Positions 1-11,450 of a stretch of 31,346 nucleotides of DNA are shown one piece after another. The translations under genes and the position numbers were made by a program. The notes beneath the pieces are model-generated. The model was given only the letters and a program-made list of their open reading frames with translations, ran no database searches and was not told the DNA's origin. Location of the stretch: contig NW_003107106.1 of assembly GCF_000003605.2 (NCBI RefSeq), forward strand, positions 169,523 to 200,868, read 5' to 3'. Each line of letters starts with the position of its first letter. The first letter of the stretch is position 1. The DNA is from Saccoglossus kowalevskii (taxonomy: Eukaryota > Hemichordata > Enteropneusta > Harrimaniidae).

Positions 1-179
1 GTAATTGAAAGATCTCAAGCTGTCATTGCTAAAAATTATTTTGGACCAAAAAAAGTCTTGTCATTGTGTTTGCCTCATGCATTGTTTTTGACTACTGTGC
101 GCGAAGCACACAATGGGAGTCTTTGCGATTAGTCTGTTTGTATGTGTGTATGTGTATGCTTTCTGTCTGTCTGTTTCAC
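1..179. other. Left edge, no gene seen
   Basis: No exon with splice signals and no familiar protein motif is visible here on either strand. The stretch ends in a TGTG/TCTG-rich tract (about 139-176) just before the degenerate repeat that follows. Earlier P450 exons would be expected further left, outside the window. Confidence 0.5.
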
Positions 180-640
180 TGATATCTCAGGTACTAATCA
201 TCACATTTCAATAAAACTTACTAGATACATAGGAAAATGCACGTACAGATATGTGAAATATTAATTTCCTAATTTGCATAATTAATAAATTTTCAGCTTT
301 TGATATATCAAGTAGTATTACTTCATTACTTTTCAATGAAACTTGGTACATAGATGCTCTAGAACAATGCAGAGACCTGACTAATTTGGGGTAAAAATGT
401 TTGCATATTAATCAACTAATTTGCATAATTAACACTGATGTCACAAGTACTAATTATCCCATTTCAATGAATCTTGGTACATCGATGCTCTAGAACAATG
501 TACAGGCCTGCTCAGTTTTGGTTTGAAATCAGATCATATTAATTATCTAATTTGCATAATAATTCATAATTTTTTGGTTCTAATCACATTTCAATGAAAA
601 TTCATAGATAGATGGTCTGTGACAGTATTTATCTTAATTC
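180..640. repeat. Degenerate ~130-147 bp tandem repeat, about 3 copies
   Basis: Three diverged copies share the words AATTTGCATAAT (near 271, 418 and 549) and TTTCAATGAAACTTGGTACA-like text, plus a GATGCTCTAGAACAATG block in two of them. Spacing is 147 and 131 bp. A further single copy lies at about 4670-4745 in a P450 intron, so this is a dispersed family. No coding capacity is seen. Similar AATTTGCATAAT-bearing repeats are, as far as I recall, common in marine invertebrate genomes, but I cannot name the family. Confidence 0.7.
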
Positions 641-689
641 AATGAATCTTAGGGTTCGGACAGTTACTTTGGCCTGGGGTGGGTTGGTG

Positions 690-780
690 GGTCAGTGGGG
701 GGGGGGGGTTAACTCTGTTTTTGATTTTGCGAATATTGGGGGGGCAGCCTGTTTTTGATATCATAAATGGGGGGGGCACC
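690..780 (+). repeat. G-run repeat with three long guanine tracts
   Basis: Guanine runs of 12 (697-708), 7 (738-744) and 8 (769-776) bases are spaced about 30-40 bp apart. The spacers share CTGTTTTTGAT text, so the unit looks duplicated. The density of G on one strand could allow G-quadruplex formation, but the loops are long. No gene is associated. Confidence 0.7.
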
Positions 781-898
781 ATGTTTTCCAGAATTCACAC
801 TCGTGCTTATACATACATTTTTAAAAATTTATTTCAGAGTAAAAGATAAAAAAGTTAATTGTACAAACGTGTTCTCAATAATAACTATTACCTATATT

Positions 899-3800
899 AC
901 CACAAAATGATATCACTAAAGTAGTGATGTCACAAAATGATATCACTAAAGTGGATATCACAAAATGATATCACTAAAGTGAATATCACGAAATGATATC
1001 ACTAAAGCGGATATCACAAAATGATATCACTAAAGTGGATATCACAAAATTCTATCACTAAAGTGGATATCACAAAATTCTATCACTAAAGTGGATATCA
1101 CAAAATGATATCACTAAAGTAGTAATGTCATAAAATGATATCACTAAAGTGGATATCACAAAATTATATCACTAAAGTGAATATCACAAAATGATATCAC
1201 TAAAGTGGATATCACAAGATTATATCACTAAAGTGGATATCACAAGATAATATCATTAAAGTGGATATCACAAAATTCTATCACTAAAGTGGATATCACA
1301 AGATTCTATCACTAAAGTGGATATCACAAAATGATATCACTAAAGTGGATATCACAAAATTCTATCACTAAAGTGGATATCACAAAATGATATCACTAAA
1401 GTGGATATCACAAAATGATATCACTAAAGTGGATATCACAAAATGATATCACTAAAGTAGTGATGTCATAAAATGATATCACTAAAGTGGATATCACAAA
1501 ATGATATCACTAAAGTGAATATCACAAAATGATATCACTAAAGTAGTGATGTCATAAAATGATATCACTAAAGTGAATATCACAAAATGATATCACTAAA
1601 GGGGATATCACAAAATTATATCACTAAAGTGGATATCACAAAATTATATCACTAAAGTGGATATCACAAGATTATATCACTAAAGTGGATATCACAAGAT
1701 AATATCATTAAAGTGGATATCACAAAATTCTATCACTAATGTGGATATCACAAGATTCTATCACTAAAGTGGATATCACAAAATTCTATCACTAAAGTGG
1801 ATATCACAAAATTCTATCAAAAGTAGTGATGTCACAAAATTATGTCACTAAAGTGGATATCACAAAATGATATCACTAAAGTGAATATCACAAAATGATA
1901 TCACTAAAGTAGTGATGTCACAAAATGATATCACTAAAGTGAATATCACAAAATGATATCACTAAAGTGGATATCACAAAATGATATCACTAAAGTGAAT
2001 ATCACAAAATGATATCACTAAAGTGGATATCACAAAATTCTATCACTAAAGTGGATATCACAAAATTCTATCACTAAAGTGGATATCACAAAATTCTATC
2101 ACTAAAGTGGATATCACAAAATTCTATCACTAAAGTGGATATCACAAAATTATATCACTAAAGTAGTGATGTCATAAAATGATATCACTAAAGTGGATAT
2201 CACAAAATTATATCACTAAAGTGAATATCACAAAATGATATCACTAAAGTGGATATCACAAAATGATATCACTAAAGTGGATATCACAAGATTATATCAC
2301 TAAAGTGGATATCACAAGATAATATCATTAAAGTGGATATCACAAAATTCTATCACTAAAGTGGATATCACAAAATTCTTTCACTAAAGTGGATATCACA
2401 AAATTCTATCACTAAAGTGGATATCACAAAATGATATCACTAAAGTAGTGATGTTACAAAATGATATCACTATAGTGGATATCACAAAATGATATCACTA
2501 TAGTGGATATCACAAAATGATATCACTAAAGTGAATATCACAAAATGATATCACTATAGTGGATATCACAAAATGATATCACTAAAGTGGATATCACAAA
2601 ATTCTATCACTAAAGTGGATATCACAAAATTCTATCACTAAAGTGGATATCACAAAATGATATCACTAAAGTAGTGATGTCATAAAATGATATCACTAAA
2701 GTGGATATCACAAAATGATATCACTAAAGTGGATATCACAAAATTCTATCACTAAAGTGGATATCATAAAATTCTATCACTAAAGTGGATATCACAAAAT
2801 TCTATCACTAAAGTGGATATCACAAAATGATATCACTAAAATGGATATCACAAAATGATATCACTAAAGTGGATATCACAAAATGATATCACTAAAGTGG
2901 ATATCACAAAATGATATCACTAAAGTAGTGATGTCATAAAATTCTATCACTAAAGTGGATATCACAAAATGATATCACTAAAGTAGTAATGTCATAAAAT
3001 GATATCACTAAAGTGGATATCACAAGATTATATCACTAAAGTGGATATCACAAGATAATATCACTAAAGTGGATATCACAAAATTCTATCACTAAAGTGG
3101 ATATCACAAGATTCTATCACTAAAGTGGATATCACAAAATTCTATCACTAAAGTGGATATCACAAAATTCTATCACTAAAGTGGATATCACAAAATTCTA
3201 TCAAAAGTAGTGATGTCACAAAATTATGTCACTAAAGTGGATATCACAAAATGATGTCACTAAAGTAGTGATGTCACAAAATGATATCACTAAAGTGAAT
3301 ATCACAAAATGATATCACTAAAGTGGATATCACAAAATGATATCACTAAAGTGGATATCACAAAATTCTATCACTAAAGTGGATATCACAAAATTCTATC
3401 ACTAAAGTGGATATCACAAAATGATATCACTAAAGTGGATATCACAAAATGATATCACTAAAGTGGATATCACAAGATTATATCACTAAAGTGGATATCA
3501 CAAGATAATATCATTAAAGTGGATATCACAAAATTCTATCACTAAAGTGGATATCACAAAATTCTATCACTAAAGTAGTGATGTCACAAAATGATATCAC
3601 TAAAGTGGATATCACAAAATGATATCACTAAAGTGGATATCACAAAATGATATCACTAAAGTGGATATCACAAAATGATATCACTAAAGTGGATATCACA
3701 AAATTCTATCACTCAAGTGGATATCACAAAATTCTATCACTAAAGTGGATATCACAAAATTCTATCACTAAAGTAGTGATGTCACAAAATTCTATCACTA

Positions 3801-4237
3801 AAGTAGTGATGTCACAAAATTCTATCACTAAAGTGGATATCACAAAATGATATCACTAAAGTAGTGATGTCATAAAATGATATCACTAAAGTGGATATCA
3901 CAAAATGATATCACTAAAGTGGATATCACAAAATGATATCACTAAAGTGGATATCACAAAATGATATCACTAAAGTAGTGATGTCATAAAATTCTATCAC
4001 TAAAGTGAATATCACAAAATGATATCACTAAAGTGAATATCACAAAATGATATCACTAAAGTGGATATCACAAGATTATATCACTAAAGTGGATATCACA
4101 AAATTATATCACTAAAGTGGATATCACAAAATTATATCACTAAAGTGGATATCACAAAATTATATCACTAAAGTAGTGATGTCACAAGATTATATCACTA
4201 AAGTGGATATCACAAAATTCTATCATTAAAGTAGATA
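899..4237. repeat. 3.3-kb satellite of a 28-bp dimeric unit
   Basis: About 118 head-to-tail units of 28 bp fill this block. Each unit is two diverged 14-bp halves, typically TGGATATCACAAAA and TGATATCACTAAAG, both centred on an ATATCAC core. Variant halves carry GTAGTGATGTCA, ACAAGATTATATC, ACAAGATAATATCATT or AATTCTATC. These variants recur in blocks, which shows higher-order amplification. The unit is not a multiple of three and the short open frames within it are not genes. It ends about 190 bp before a P450 exon acceptor, so it probably lies in a P450 intron. Confidence 0.97.
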
Positions 4238-4426
4238 TTGTCTGAAGTAGGGTTGTCGCAATGTATAATGACTGAGATAGTAATCCCAATGACATCAAAC
4301 TTTTGCTGGCCAATTATCCAACCTCTTAAATTTGTGTCAGTAGCAAATTGTTTATTTTCATTGTACTAAAAATAGATATTTATTGTGGCACCTAGAATCA
4401 GTTACAGTAATTTTGTTTTACTTTAG
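4238..4426 (+). other. End of P450 intron, with acceptor
   Basis: Unique sequence follows the satellite. It closes with a pyrimidine-rich acceptor (TTTTGTTTTACTTTAG, ending at 4426) directly before the first recognisable P450 exon. Confidence 0.7.
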
Positions 4427-4505
4427 GTTATACCCTGCTATACCTTATATAAATCGGACAATGAGAGAGGATATTGCCCTCCAAGGCTATCACATACCTG
4501 CTGGG
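4427..4505 (+). CDS. P450 exon a (after K helix)
   Basis: Acceptor CTTTAG at 4421-4426 and donor GGG|GTAAGC. One leading base completes a codon split with an unseen exon, most likely the arginine of the K-helix ExxRLYP region. It encodes 26 residues beginning LYPAIPYINR and ending GYHIPAG, the usual strand before the TPLLL segment of the next exon. The 3' phase is 0. Confidence 0.9.
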
Positions 4506-7122
4506 GTAAGCATTTACTGAGGCATGTTTCATCAGTTTACTCACAATCTCTGTGTTCATGTGTAAATGTCATACATTTTACTAGCAAAATATATTGTTAA
4601 TTTAATTTGCATAAATATACTTGGACAATTTCACACTGTAACAGTTTATCATACATTGTATGTCCTGCTCATCAAATTTTAATGAAACTGGATAATATGC
4701 TCCTGTAAAAATATGTGCATATTAATTACCTAATTTGCATAAACTGGGACAAATTTAAAGATGCACAGATCTAAGTGTAACTTAGTTCATAGTGTATGAG
4801 TTGAGGTGGGACAATATCATTCAAAGGGACAATTGAAGGCTTCGTGGATTATCAACTTCTGTGTTCTGTGTGAAGTGATTGTCTCCTTTCTTTGTTTGTT
4901 TTCAGACACCCTTGTTATTGTTACTTTATAAGACGAGCAGAAATGACAAATATTTCAAAGATCCACTTCAGTTCAAGCCAGAGAGATGGTTAGCAAAAGA
5001 AACAAATGTCACATTTGCTTCAATGCCATTTGGATTTGGACCCAGAATGTGCATTGGTGAGGAAATCATTGAATCCTGTTGATTTCTCTCAACATTTTCT
5101 CATTGCACCCTTCAATTAGCTGTATTATGTTGTGTGTCTGTCTATTTTAGGGACAAATAGTCGACAATAATGGTGGGGGGGGAGCATGTGAGACATGCAA
5201 CAAAGGTATCGGGTACTGTAGCAAATACAGACATAAGACCAAGGCTATAATGAAAAAACTGGACAAGAGATTTATGTATCTGATGACCATATATGGTGAT
5301 CTTGCTATGCATAACTCAAACACTGGTGCAGTGCTATAATAAAGACACTGTACAAGGGATAAGCCTAACATCAATTACATGACATTGTATAATGTCACCT
5401 CATTGATAATTAGTCCCAGTTCAGACGCAGTTCGAAAACGGGGACTTATGTTTTGACCTCCGGTTGTCCGTGCTTTCTGTGCATCCGGACCTATATCTTA
5501 GAAATGGATTTCTTAGTACATACGTTAGACATTACGGGTTTCTGATACACGTCATTTTATTTTTCAGATTGGATTCAAAATGGCTGACTGGCGGCCATTT
5601 TGTTTTAATGGTTCTAGTGCCATATCTCTGACATGCTTTGACTGATTATGTTCAAATTTTTAATATTCATTATACATCATGTCATAGATATACATTTATA
5701 TTGGTTTGACGATCATATTCAAAGTGGCCGATTGGTGGCCATTTTTGTGCTAAAAAAATCATCAAATATCAAGCATTTCTGGATGGATTTCGTTCAGACT
5801 TATAACATACATTAGACATTACAAGTTCCTGATGCACGTCATTTTATTTTTCAGATCGAAAAATGACTGACTGGTGGCCATTTTGTTTTAATGAATGGAC
5901 TTCTAGAGCCATATCTCTGACATGCTTTGACTGATTATGTTCAAATTTTATATATTCATTATACATCATGTTATAGATATATACATGTATTCAAAATGGC
6001 TGATTTTGTTTTAATTAATGCTGTTCCAGAGCAATATCCCTCAATGTGGACAAGTACTTGTTTGACAATCAGATACAAATGTCAATCATTTTAATGTTAA
6101 ACAATCATCATAATCATATTCCTGACATGGTTATATTCCAGCTATATTACTATAAACAAAACTATATATCTTAAATTTGATAACTAACGGGGACTGTGCC
6201 ATGCATAGCTTGTTCTCTATAATTTTACTATATAGAGATTGAGTGCAGATAGATGTGCAAACAGTGTTATGATTGAGGCATCAAACAAAAATATGACCAA
6301 CATCTGATAGTCATGTGACCACAGTATACAATCTATATAATGCTTTTGCTTTATATTATAAACAGTGGGTCACATTGCAGTGCTGTAGTAGTCACCAGGC
6401 TTATTTACAAAGCTAATTTGAAATTTTGTCGTACTTATAGATAAATTTCTCCATAAGTTGATAACTTGCAAATGTTTTCATCATAAATAGCTGATTCAGC
6501 TTCAAATCTAGTATGACCTTGAACAATCTGACTATTTTTACCCATGAGTAAAACATGAAATTCATCACCAATAGTCTGTTCATTATATAGGGAACAAAAC
6601 TTTGCTATGTTTTTTTTTTTTACCATATCTAAGTTTTTCAACTGGCAATGAGTGAGAACAAATGTTAAACTCAGTGGAGCTGACTGTGTTTCACATTTTT
6701 GATTTTTTAAACTGTCGGTTTAAAAGTCCTTTAATTGTCCTTGAAATAAATAAAAAAAATTACTATTATTGCATTATGTTGGTTTGTTTTATAGGCCGAC
6801 GACTGGCAGAACTACAGCTGCATCTTGTCTTACCCAGGGTAAGTAATACTGTTCATGCAAATTTGGTTAATTGTCTTTCTTTCAATTGGTGTGGAGGATA
6901 TAAAGTTTACAATTCTAGATAGTCTATTAGTGTTCATTTTATTGACTCTTGTGTTTGATCAGAGTTGTTGCAGTGACCCTGTATGTCGAATTCTTTTTTT
7001 GCTTTCAGATTTCAAGGCACTTTATATTGGAAAGTACAACAGAGGTGCAGCACAAAATGGAGTTGACCATCAAACCAGACAGGGATTTAAATCTTAAATT
7101 TATTGATAGGCGTACGATTTAA
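4427..7122 (+). CDS. Cytochrome P450, mitochondrial clan, C-terminal four exons (5' partial)
   Basis: Exons 4427-4505, 4906-5056, 6795-6838 and 7009-7122 join in phase into about 129 C-terminal residues. The joined frame shows the region after the K helix (LYPAIP), the PERF-type motif as FKPERW, the haem loop FGFGPRMCIG with the axial cysteine, and GRRLAELQLHL on the L helix. P450s are haem-thiolate monooxygenases. The double arginine after CIG and the AELQLHL context fit the mitochondrial clan (relatives of CYP24, CYP27, CYP10), which take electrons from adrenodoxin in the mitochondrial matrix. The substrate cannot be inferred. The N-terminal targeting peptide, I helix and ExxR lie outside the window. 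The gene is intact to its stop. No AATAAA is visible soon after the stop; the first ATTAAA hexamers are near 8844 and 8909. Confidence 0.93.
4670..4745. repeat. Single dispersed copy of the AATTTGCAT repeat
   Basis: It matches the repeat at 180-640 through AATGAAACTGG and CATATTAATTACCTAATTTGCATAA-type text (quoted in pieces: CATATTAAT, then CTAATTTGCATAA). It lies in the intron between P450 exons a and b. Confidence 0.6.
4906..5056 (+). CDS. P450 exon b (PERF motif and haem cysteine)
   Basis: Acceptor TTTGTTTTCAG before 4906, donor ATTG|GTGAGG after 5056. Fifty codons plus one base. It begins TPLLLLLYKTSRN, has FKPERW (the PERF motif that locks the ExxR glutamate-arginine pair in P450s), then MPFGFGPRMCI, giving the haem signature FxxGxRxCxG once the split glycine is completed by the next exon. 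The catalytic cysteine is encoded near 5048-5050. No residue of the signature is missing. Confidence 0.95.
5400..6240. repeat. Dispersed repeat with tandem palindrome cores
   Basis: The block lies in the intron between P450 exons b and c. It starts with an AAAACGGGGACTTATG-like segment near 5436 and closes with an ACGGGGACTGTGCCATGCAT segment near 6187. Between them are three ~139-144 bp copies with a 25-bp imperfect palindrome (5577-5601, 5721-5745, 5860-5884) and a truncated fourth at about 5993. Each core has AAAATGGC on the left and GCCATTTT on the right. The same unit recurs at 7300-7900. There is no coding capacity; it is likely a non-autonomous transposon-derived repeat. Confidence 0.75.
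6241..6794 (+). other. P450 intron, no further feature
   Basis: AT-rich unique sequence with a 12-base T run near 6609-6620. It ends in the acceptor TTTGTTTTATAG before exon c. The short open frames on both strands show no recognisable motif. Confidence 0.5.
6795..6838 (+). CDS. P450 exon c (L helix)
   Basis: This 44-nt exon has acceptor TTTTATAG and donor CCCAGG|GTAAGT. Two leading bases complete the glycine of CIG, then 14 codons read RRLAELQLHLVLPR. The Arg-Arg-Leu-Ala-Glu run is typical of mitochondrial-clan P450s, where basic residues here help adrenodoxin docking (family knowledge). Confidence 0.93.
7009..7122 (+). CDS. P450 last coding exon with stop
   Basis: Acceptor TTTTTTTGCTTTCAG ends at 7008. 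Thirty-seven codons begin ISRHFILES and end FIDRRTI, followed by TAA at 7120-7122. The IKPDRDLNLKF run is the terminal beta region that lines the substrate pocket in P450s (LxPxxxLxLxF pattern). The length is normal for the family. Confidence 0.93.
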   Translation: MSRHFILESTTEVQHKMELTIKPDRDLNLKFIDRRTI

Positions 7123-7299
7123 ATGTTTTTGTGTTCCAATGAGAGTTAGTAGTGAAATACCTGAGAATTATAGATAATTTGGAAATACATGTATGTAGCC
7201 ATCCATGCTTCATAAGTCCCTGTTCGAACCAAATCTTTTCATTCTTTGCATGTGCCCAGTACTTTATCTAGGACATATGCACGTGTAGTGGTTTACTGA

Positions 7300-7910
7300 T
7301 TCTATTCAAGATGGCTGACTGGCAGCCATTTTGTCAGCTTTTGTTCAAATTTGGTACATACATCATACACATTAGGATACATGTCTATGACAATTCGTTT
7401 CACGATCGGATCAAAGATGGCTGACTGGCAGCCATCTTGTTTTTTGAAAATGTGGTATCTCATGCATGCTTTGTCAGTTTTTGTTCAAATTTTGTACATA
7501 TATTGTACATTTTAGATTACATGTCCACGACAATTTGTTTTACAATCGTATCAAAGATGGCCAACTGGTGGCCATCTTGCTTTTTGACCTTACTACTATA
7601 TCTCCAAGGCTTAGGGACCATTTTCATTCTTATTTGGCACATACATCATACATGCCAGTTTGTTTCCTAATCAGATCAAAGATGGCCAACTGGCATCCAT
7701 CTTGTTTTTTGGTCAGAATTTATCGTTTTTTGTTCAAATTAGATACAAACATTATATATGTTGACATACATCTCCATGATGATTTGTTTTGTGTTTGAAT
7801 CCAAAATGACCAACTGGCAGCCATTTTGGTTTTTTCAAAATGTATCATTGACATGTCAGGATACATGTCCATGGCAATCGGGACAAAGATGGTTGACATA
7901 CTACTTTATC
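7300..7910. repeat. Second block of the palindrome-core repeat, six copies
   Basis: Cores lie at 7308-7332, 7414-7438, 7554-7578, 7679-7703 and 7803-7827, with a truncated copy at about 7886. Spacing is 106, 140, 125, 124 and 83 bp. The core is AAGATGGC, nine bases, then GCCATCTT; it is fully symmetric in the second and third copies. Shared spacers include TTTGTTCAAATT, GTACATA and ACATGTCCA-like words. Overlapping short open frames here are by-products of the repeat. Confidence 0.85.
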
Positions 7911-10730
7911 TCTGTAAATGAGTCTGGAAAAAGGAAATTCAATTTGGATAGCATATCCAATTTAATTTTATTACATATAATTTCTGTTGATACTAGACCA
8001 GCCATTTATTTAATACTAACTATGTTTTTGGTCTGTAACTTTAATTTTTGGCATGAATAACATTTCCTCTAATTGCACCTGGGACTAGGTCATTCGTAAA
8101 TTTTAAATGTCTTAAAACATTGTATCCAAGCAACTTTGAACAATGGAAGAACTTTCATTTACAGGAGAGTAGATGTACCAATGACTAAATTTATATCTTA
8201 GAAGGCATAGAATGTCTTTGAAATATTTGTTTTAATTATGCGTTTACGCCCATAGGAACATCTAAAAATGTATTAGCATTGTGGAATTAGAATAGACAGC
8301 GTGTACTGTCATGGCTAATTTATATTCTTCTGTTCTTGTTTGTGCAAGACGACCATGAACAGTTGTTCAGTCAGTCAGTTAGTTCCAGCTCATCTCCAGT
8401 GCAAACAACCGCGAATGTCAACATGGCAGCTAGCACATGTTAGATGCAAGACAGCCTGTAGTGATTCTACGCTATGAAACCAACAAAGTTGAATCTATCT
8501 TGTGCATAATTCAGGTATAGACAGATCTATAAAACAAATTTGTATCTCAATGAATGTACACTCCCCTTCCCCCCCCCCCCCAATAACTAGACATAGAATT
8601 ATAGAAACAGTACGGATGTACAAACGACCATCTAAAGAATCAGATTCTTTTCAGCTTCCTTCCATAGCTCGTTTTCACCAAAATATTGCTCATTCTAGAA
8701 ACTAATATACCCCGGTACCCTTTTCATAAGTCTGCCACCCTCAATGTATTCATATTTAATGAATTTGAAGAATGGAAGCCGCAACAATGCAGTAGCCTAT
8801 AAAATGACCATTGAGTTACCCTATTTGCCCTTTTTCAAGTTTCATTAAATATGCAAACATGATGTATTGCATTTTAATTATTTACTATATTTTATTTAGC
8901 CTCAGATCATTAAAGTTGTGTACAAGCTAAAATTCGGCGTGGAAAGAGTCCTCATCGACCTTGCATTGATTTCATTTCAGTTTCCCACAAGGGCATGTGC
9001 TATAAGTTAAGAGATATTTTCAAGTTTCACTGGTGTGACAATGTGATATTCAGCAAATATGTAAATTTTGATAGCCACAATGTTGCTAACCTTTTTTAGA
9101 CAGGATACACATCTTGATGAATAACATCATCCATACAGACAAAGTTTGACTGAATCCATGGTTCGAACAGAAAACATTCATGGTCAAGCAATTGCATCAT
9201 TTGCTTGCTGGCAACGTATGTGACAGGAGAGTATGGTACTCAGCACTGATAATACTGATGCAATACATTACATAAATTCATTTGAAAAAAACAAATTTAT
9301 ATTCATATCATGAATTGCCATGTTATAAAGGTGAATGACAGGTTATACCTGTTTACAACTCTGGAAGGACAATTAAAATCTACCAGGTGTTCTTGTGATT
9401 TTTTGTTTCTGTTTATTCATGAATATTCAACAGTTGCTCCACATGGTAACCAAACTGTTGATAATGTTCTGCTCGATGAGAATAACTATTTGCCATGGTG
9501 GGTAGTGTTCCCACAATGCTCTTGCCATATCACAACGATGGTAGTTTCTTTAGTAGTTGTCATAACAATTGAAAATGAACAGGTTACTCTGGTACCCAAG
9601 ACTTGTTTGCATTTTAGATGCATCTTCTGGCAATGCTTTTAACCCTTATCCTGCCAGCATCATGTACATTGCCTTGATCAGATAAAGGTTAATGGCATCA
9701 TCTGGTTTGAGAAGAATATTGTGTACAAACTAAACTAACCCACATAAAAAGAAAATGGACACATTTTACCCAAACTGTTGTCTTTATTTGTTTCTCACCC
9801 TAACCATGCATATGCATAATGACTACAGCCCAATAACTGAATTATAGAAAACCTTCCCAGTATTTAAACCATTTTATACAATTATAAATAATATAGATTA
9901 AAAGCTGGTAGCAAGTGTCACTCATTTTAATATTTGTCCTATATCTCTTGAGCTTAGAAAGAACTACAAAATTGATACATTTTCATACATCTTGCAATGA
10001 CTTAAATAGGTTGGTCCTGCTGAATTCTACTCAAATAGCGCAACATGATTGCAAGATTGATAAATAAATCTTTAACTATTGCTTAGGAGAAGTGATGGGT
10101 TAACTTAAGAAAACTCTCCCATACAGATTTCAGTGAAGAACTTGCATATTTTCAAAAGACACCATTTCCAGAAAAATTGTGTAGATATTCAGAATTGAAA
10201 TTCTGATTAAAAACAATATACAGTAATTACTCACACATACTTTTTAAGGCAACAATTATTTGGTGCATTGAAATATTCTTTTTCCTGAAAACCATCTCAT
10301 CGGCAGTCCAACTGATGCACACGTGGATTGTGAATTACATAATATATATATATATGTACAGAATTATATTGTTACAGATTGAGGGTTGACCGGCAGGCCA
10401 CTTCAGTTTAAGAAACCCAAACCAAACTTAAAAACAAAAAGACTATGTACAGAAATAAAATGAAGATGTACACAACTGTCAGATAATGATTGAAATCAAC
10501 ATTTGTTGTTGCAATGCTACCAAAGCAGTAATCGCTTAACTAAAACACTAATTGTCACAAGTCAGGTTACCTATTGTGAGGCATTATTATTCAAAGATAA
10601 CTCTAGAGTTTCACTAACTTTTACAATTTGGTGCAAAGAATGTCACACTGACAAGAAAGCTGGCTATGGAGACGATTTTGCTGCTGGTCAACTTACAATG
10701 AAATAATTAAAGTATGCATTCATACCAGCA
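7911..10730. other. Intergenic stretch without a supported gene
   Basis: I scanned both strands for exons flanked by splice signals and for known motifs and found none. It holds a 14-base C run near 8569-8582, possible poly(A) hexamers for the P450 (ATTAAA near 8844 and 8909), and an (AT)n tract at about 10341-10356. The longest open frame (9310-9642, 110 codons) has a composition unlike a known family and no supporting signal. Confidence 0.55.
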
Positions 10731-11450
10731 TATCCAGCACTACCCACTGAGGGGGGCCTGTCAGAGTAAGGGTATCCAGCACTACCCACTGAGGGGGTCT
10801 GTCAGAGTAAGGGTACCCAGCACTACCCACTGAGGGTGCCTGTCAGAGTAAGGGTACCCAGCACTACCCACTGAGGGTGCCTGTCAGAGTAAGGGTATCC
10901 AGCACTACCCACTGAGGGGGGCCTGTCAGAGTACAAGTATCCAGCACTACCCACTGAGGGGGGCCTGTCAGAGTACAAGTATCCAGCACTACCCACTGAG
11001 GGGGCCTGTCAGAGTAAGGGTATCCAGCACTACCCACTGAGGGGGCCTGTCAGAGTAAGGGTACCCAGCACTACCCACTGAGGGGGCCTGTCAGAGTACA
11101 AGTATCCAGCACTACCCACTGAGGGGGGCCTGTCAGAGTAAGGATACCCAGCACTACCCACTGAGGGGGCCTGTCAGAAATGGGTACCCAGCACTACCCA
11201 CTGAGGGGGGCCTGTCAGAAATGGGTACCCAGCACTACCCACTGAGGGGGGCCTGTCACAGAACGGTTATCCAGCACTACCCACTGAGGGGGCCTGTCAG
11301 AAATGGGTACCCAGCACTACCTACTGAGGGGGGTCTGTTAGAGTAAGGGTATCCAGTACAACCCAATGAGAGGCCCAATCACAAAAGGGTATCCAGCAAT
11401 ACTTGCTGAGGGAGGCATGTTACAGAAAGGGTATCCAAGACAACCCAACA
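10731..11450. repeat. 42-bp GC-rich minisatellite, about 17 copies
   Basis: Head-to-tail units of 40-42 bp contain CAGCACTACCCACTGAGG, then a run of four to six G, then CCTGTCAGAGTAAGG or a variant (CAGAGTACAAG, CAGAAATGGG). The first fifteen copies are nearly identical. The last three (from about 11345) decay, so the array fades out to the right. The GC content contrasts sharply with the AT-rich flanks. It lies between the two convergent genes. Confidence 0.96.

Noticed and set aside
3647-3850. 67-codon plus-strand frame in the satellite (ISLKWISQN-type repeats)
   Set aside because: A chance open stretch of the 28-bp repeat, which cannot stay in one frame for long.
899-4237. Possible CRISPR array
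   Set aside because: There are no unique spacers: both halves of each unit are repeats of each other, and the context is a eukaryotic intron.
7437-8060. Chain of overlapping plus-strand frames after the P450 stop
   Set aside because: They are translations of the palindrome-core repeat; the recurring MANW/MTNWQP words are the AAGATGGC core in frame.
9310-9642. 110-codon plus-strand frame in the intergenic region
   Set aside because: No recognisable domain, no splice or promoter context and no similarity I can recall. Chance frames of this size are expected in 31 kb.
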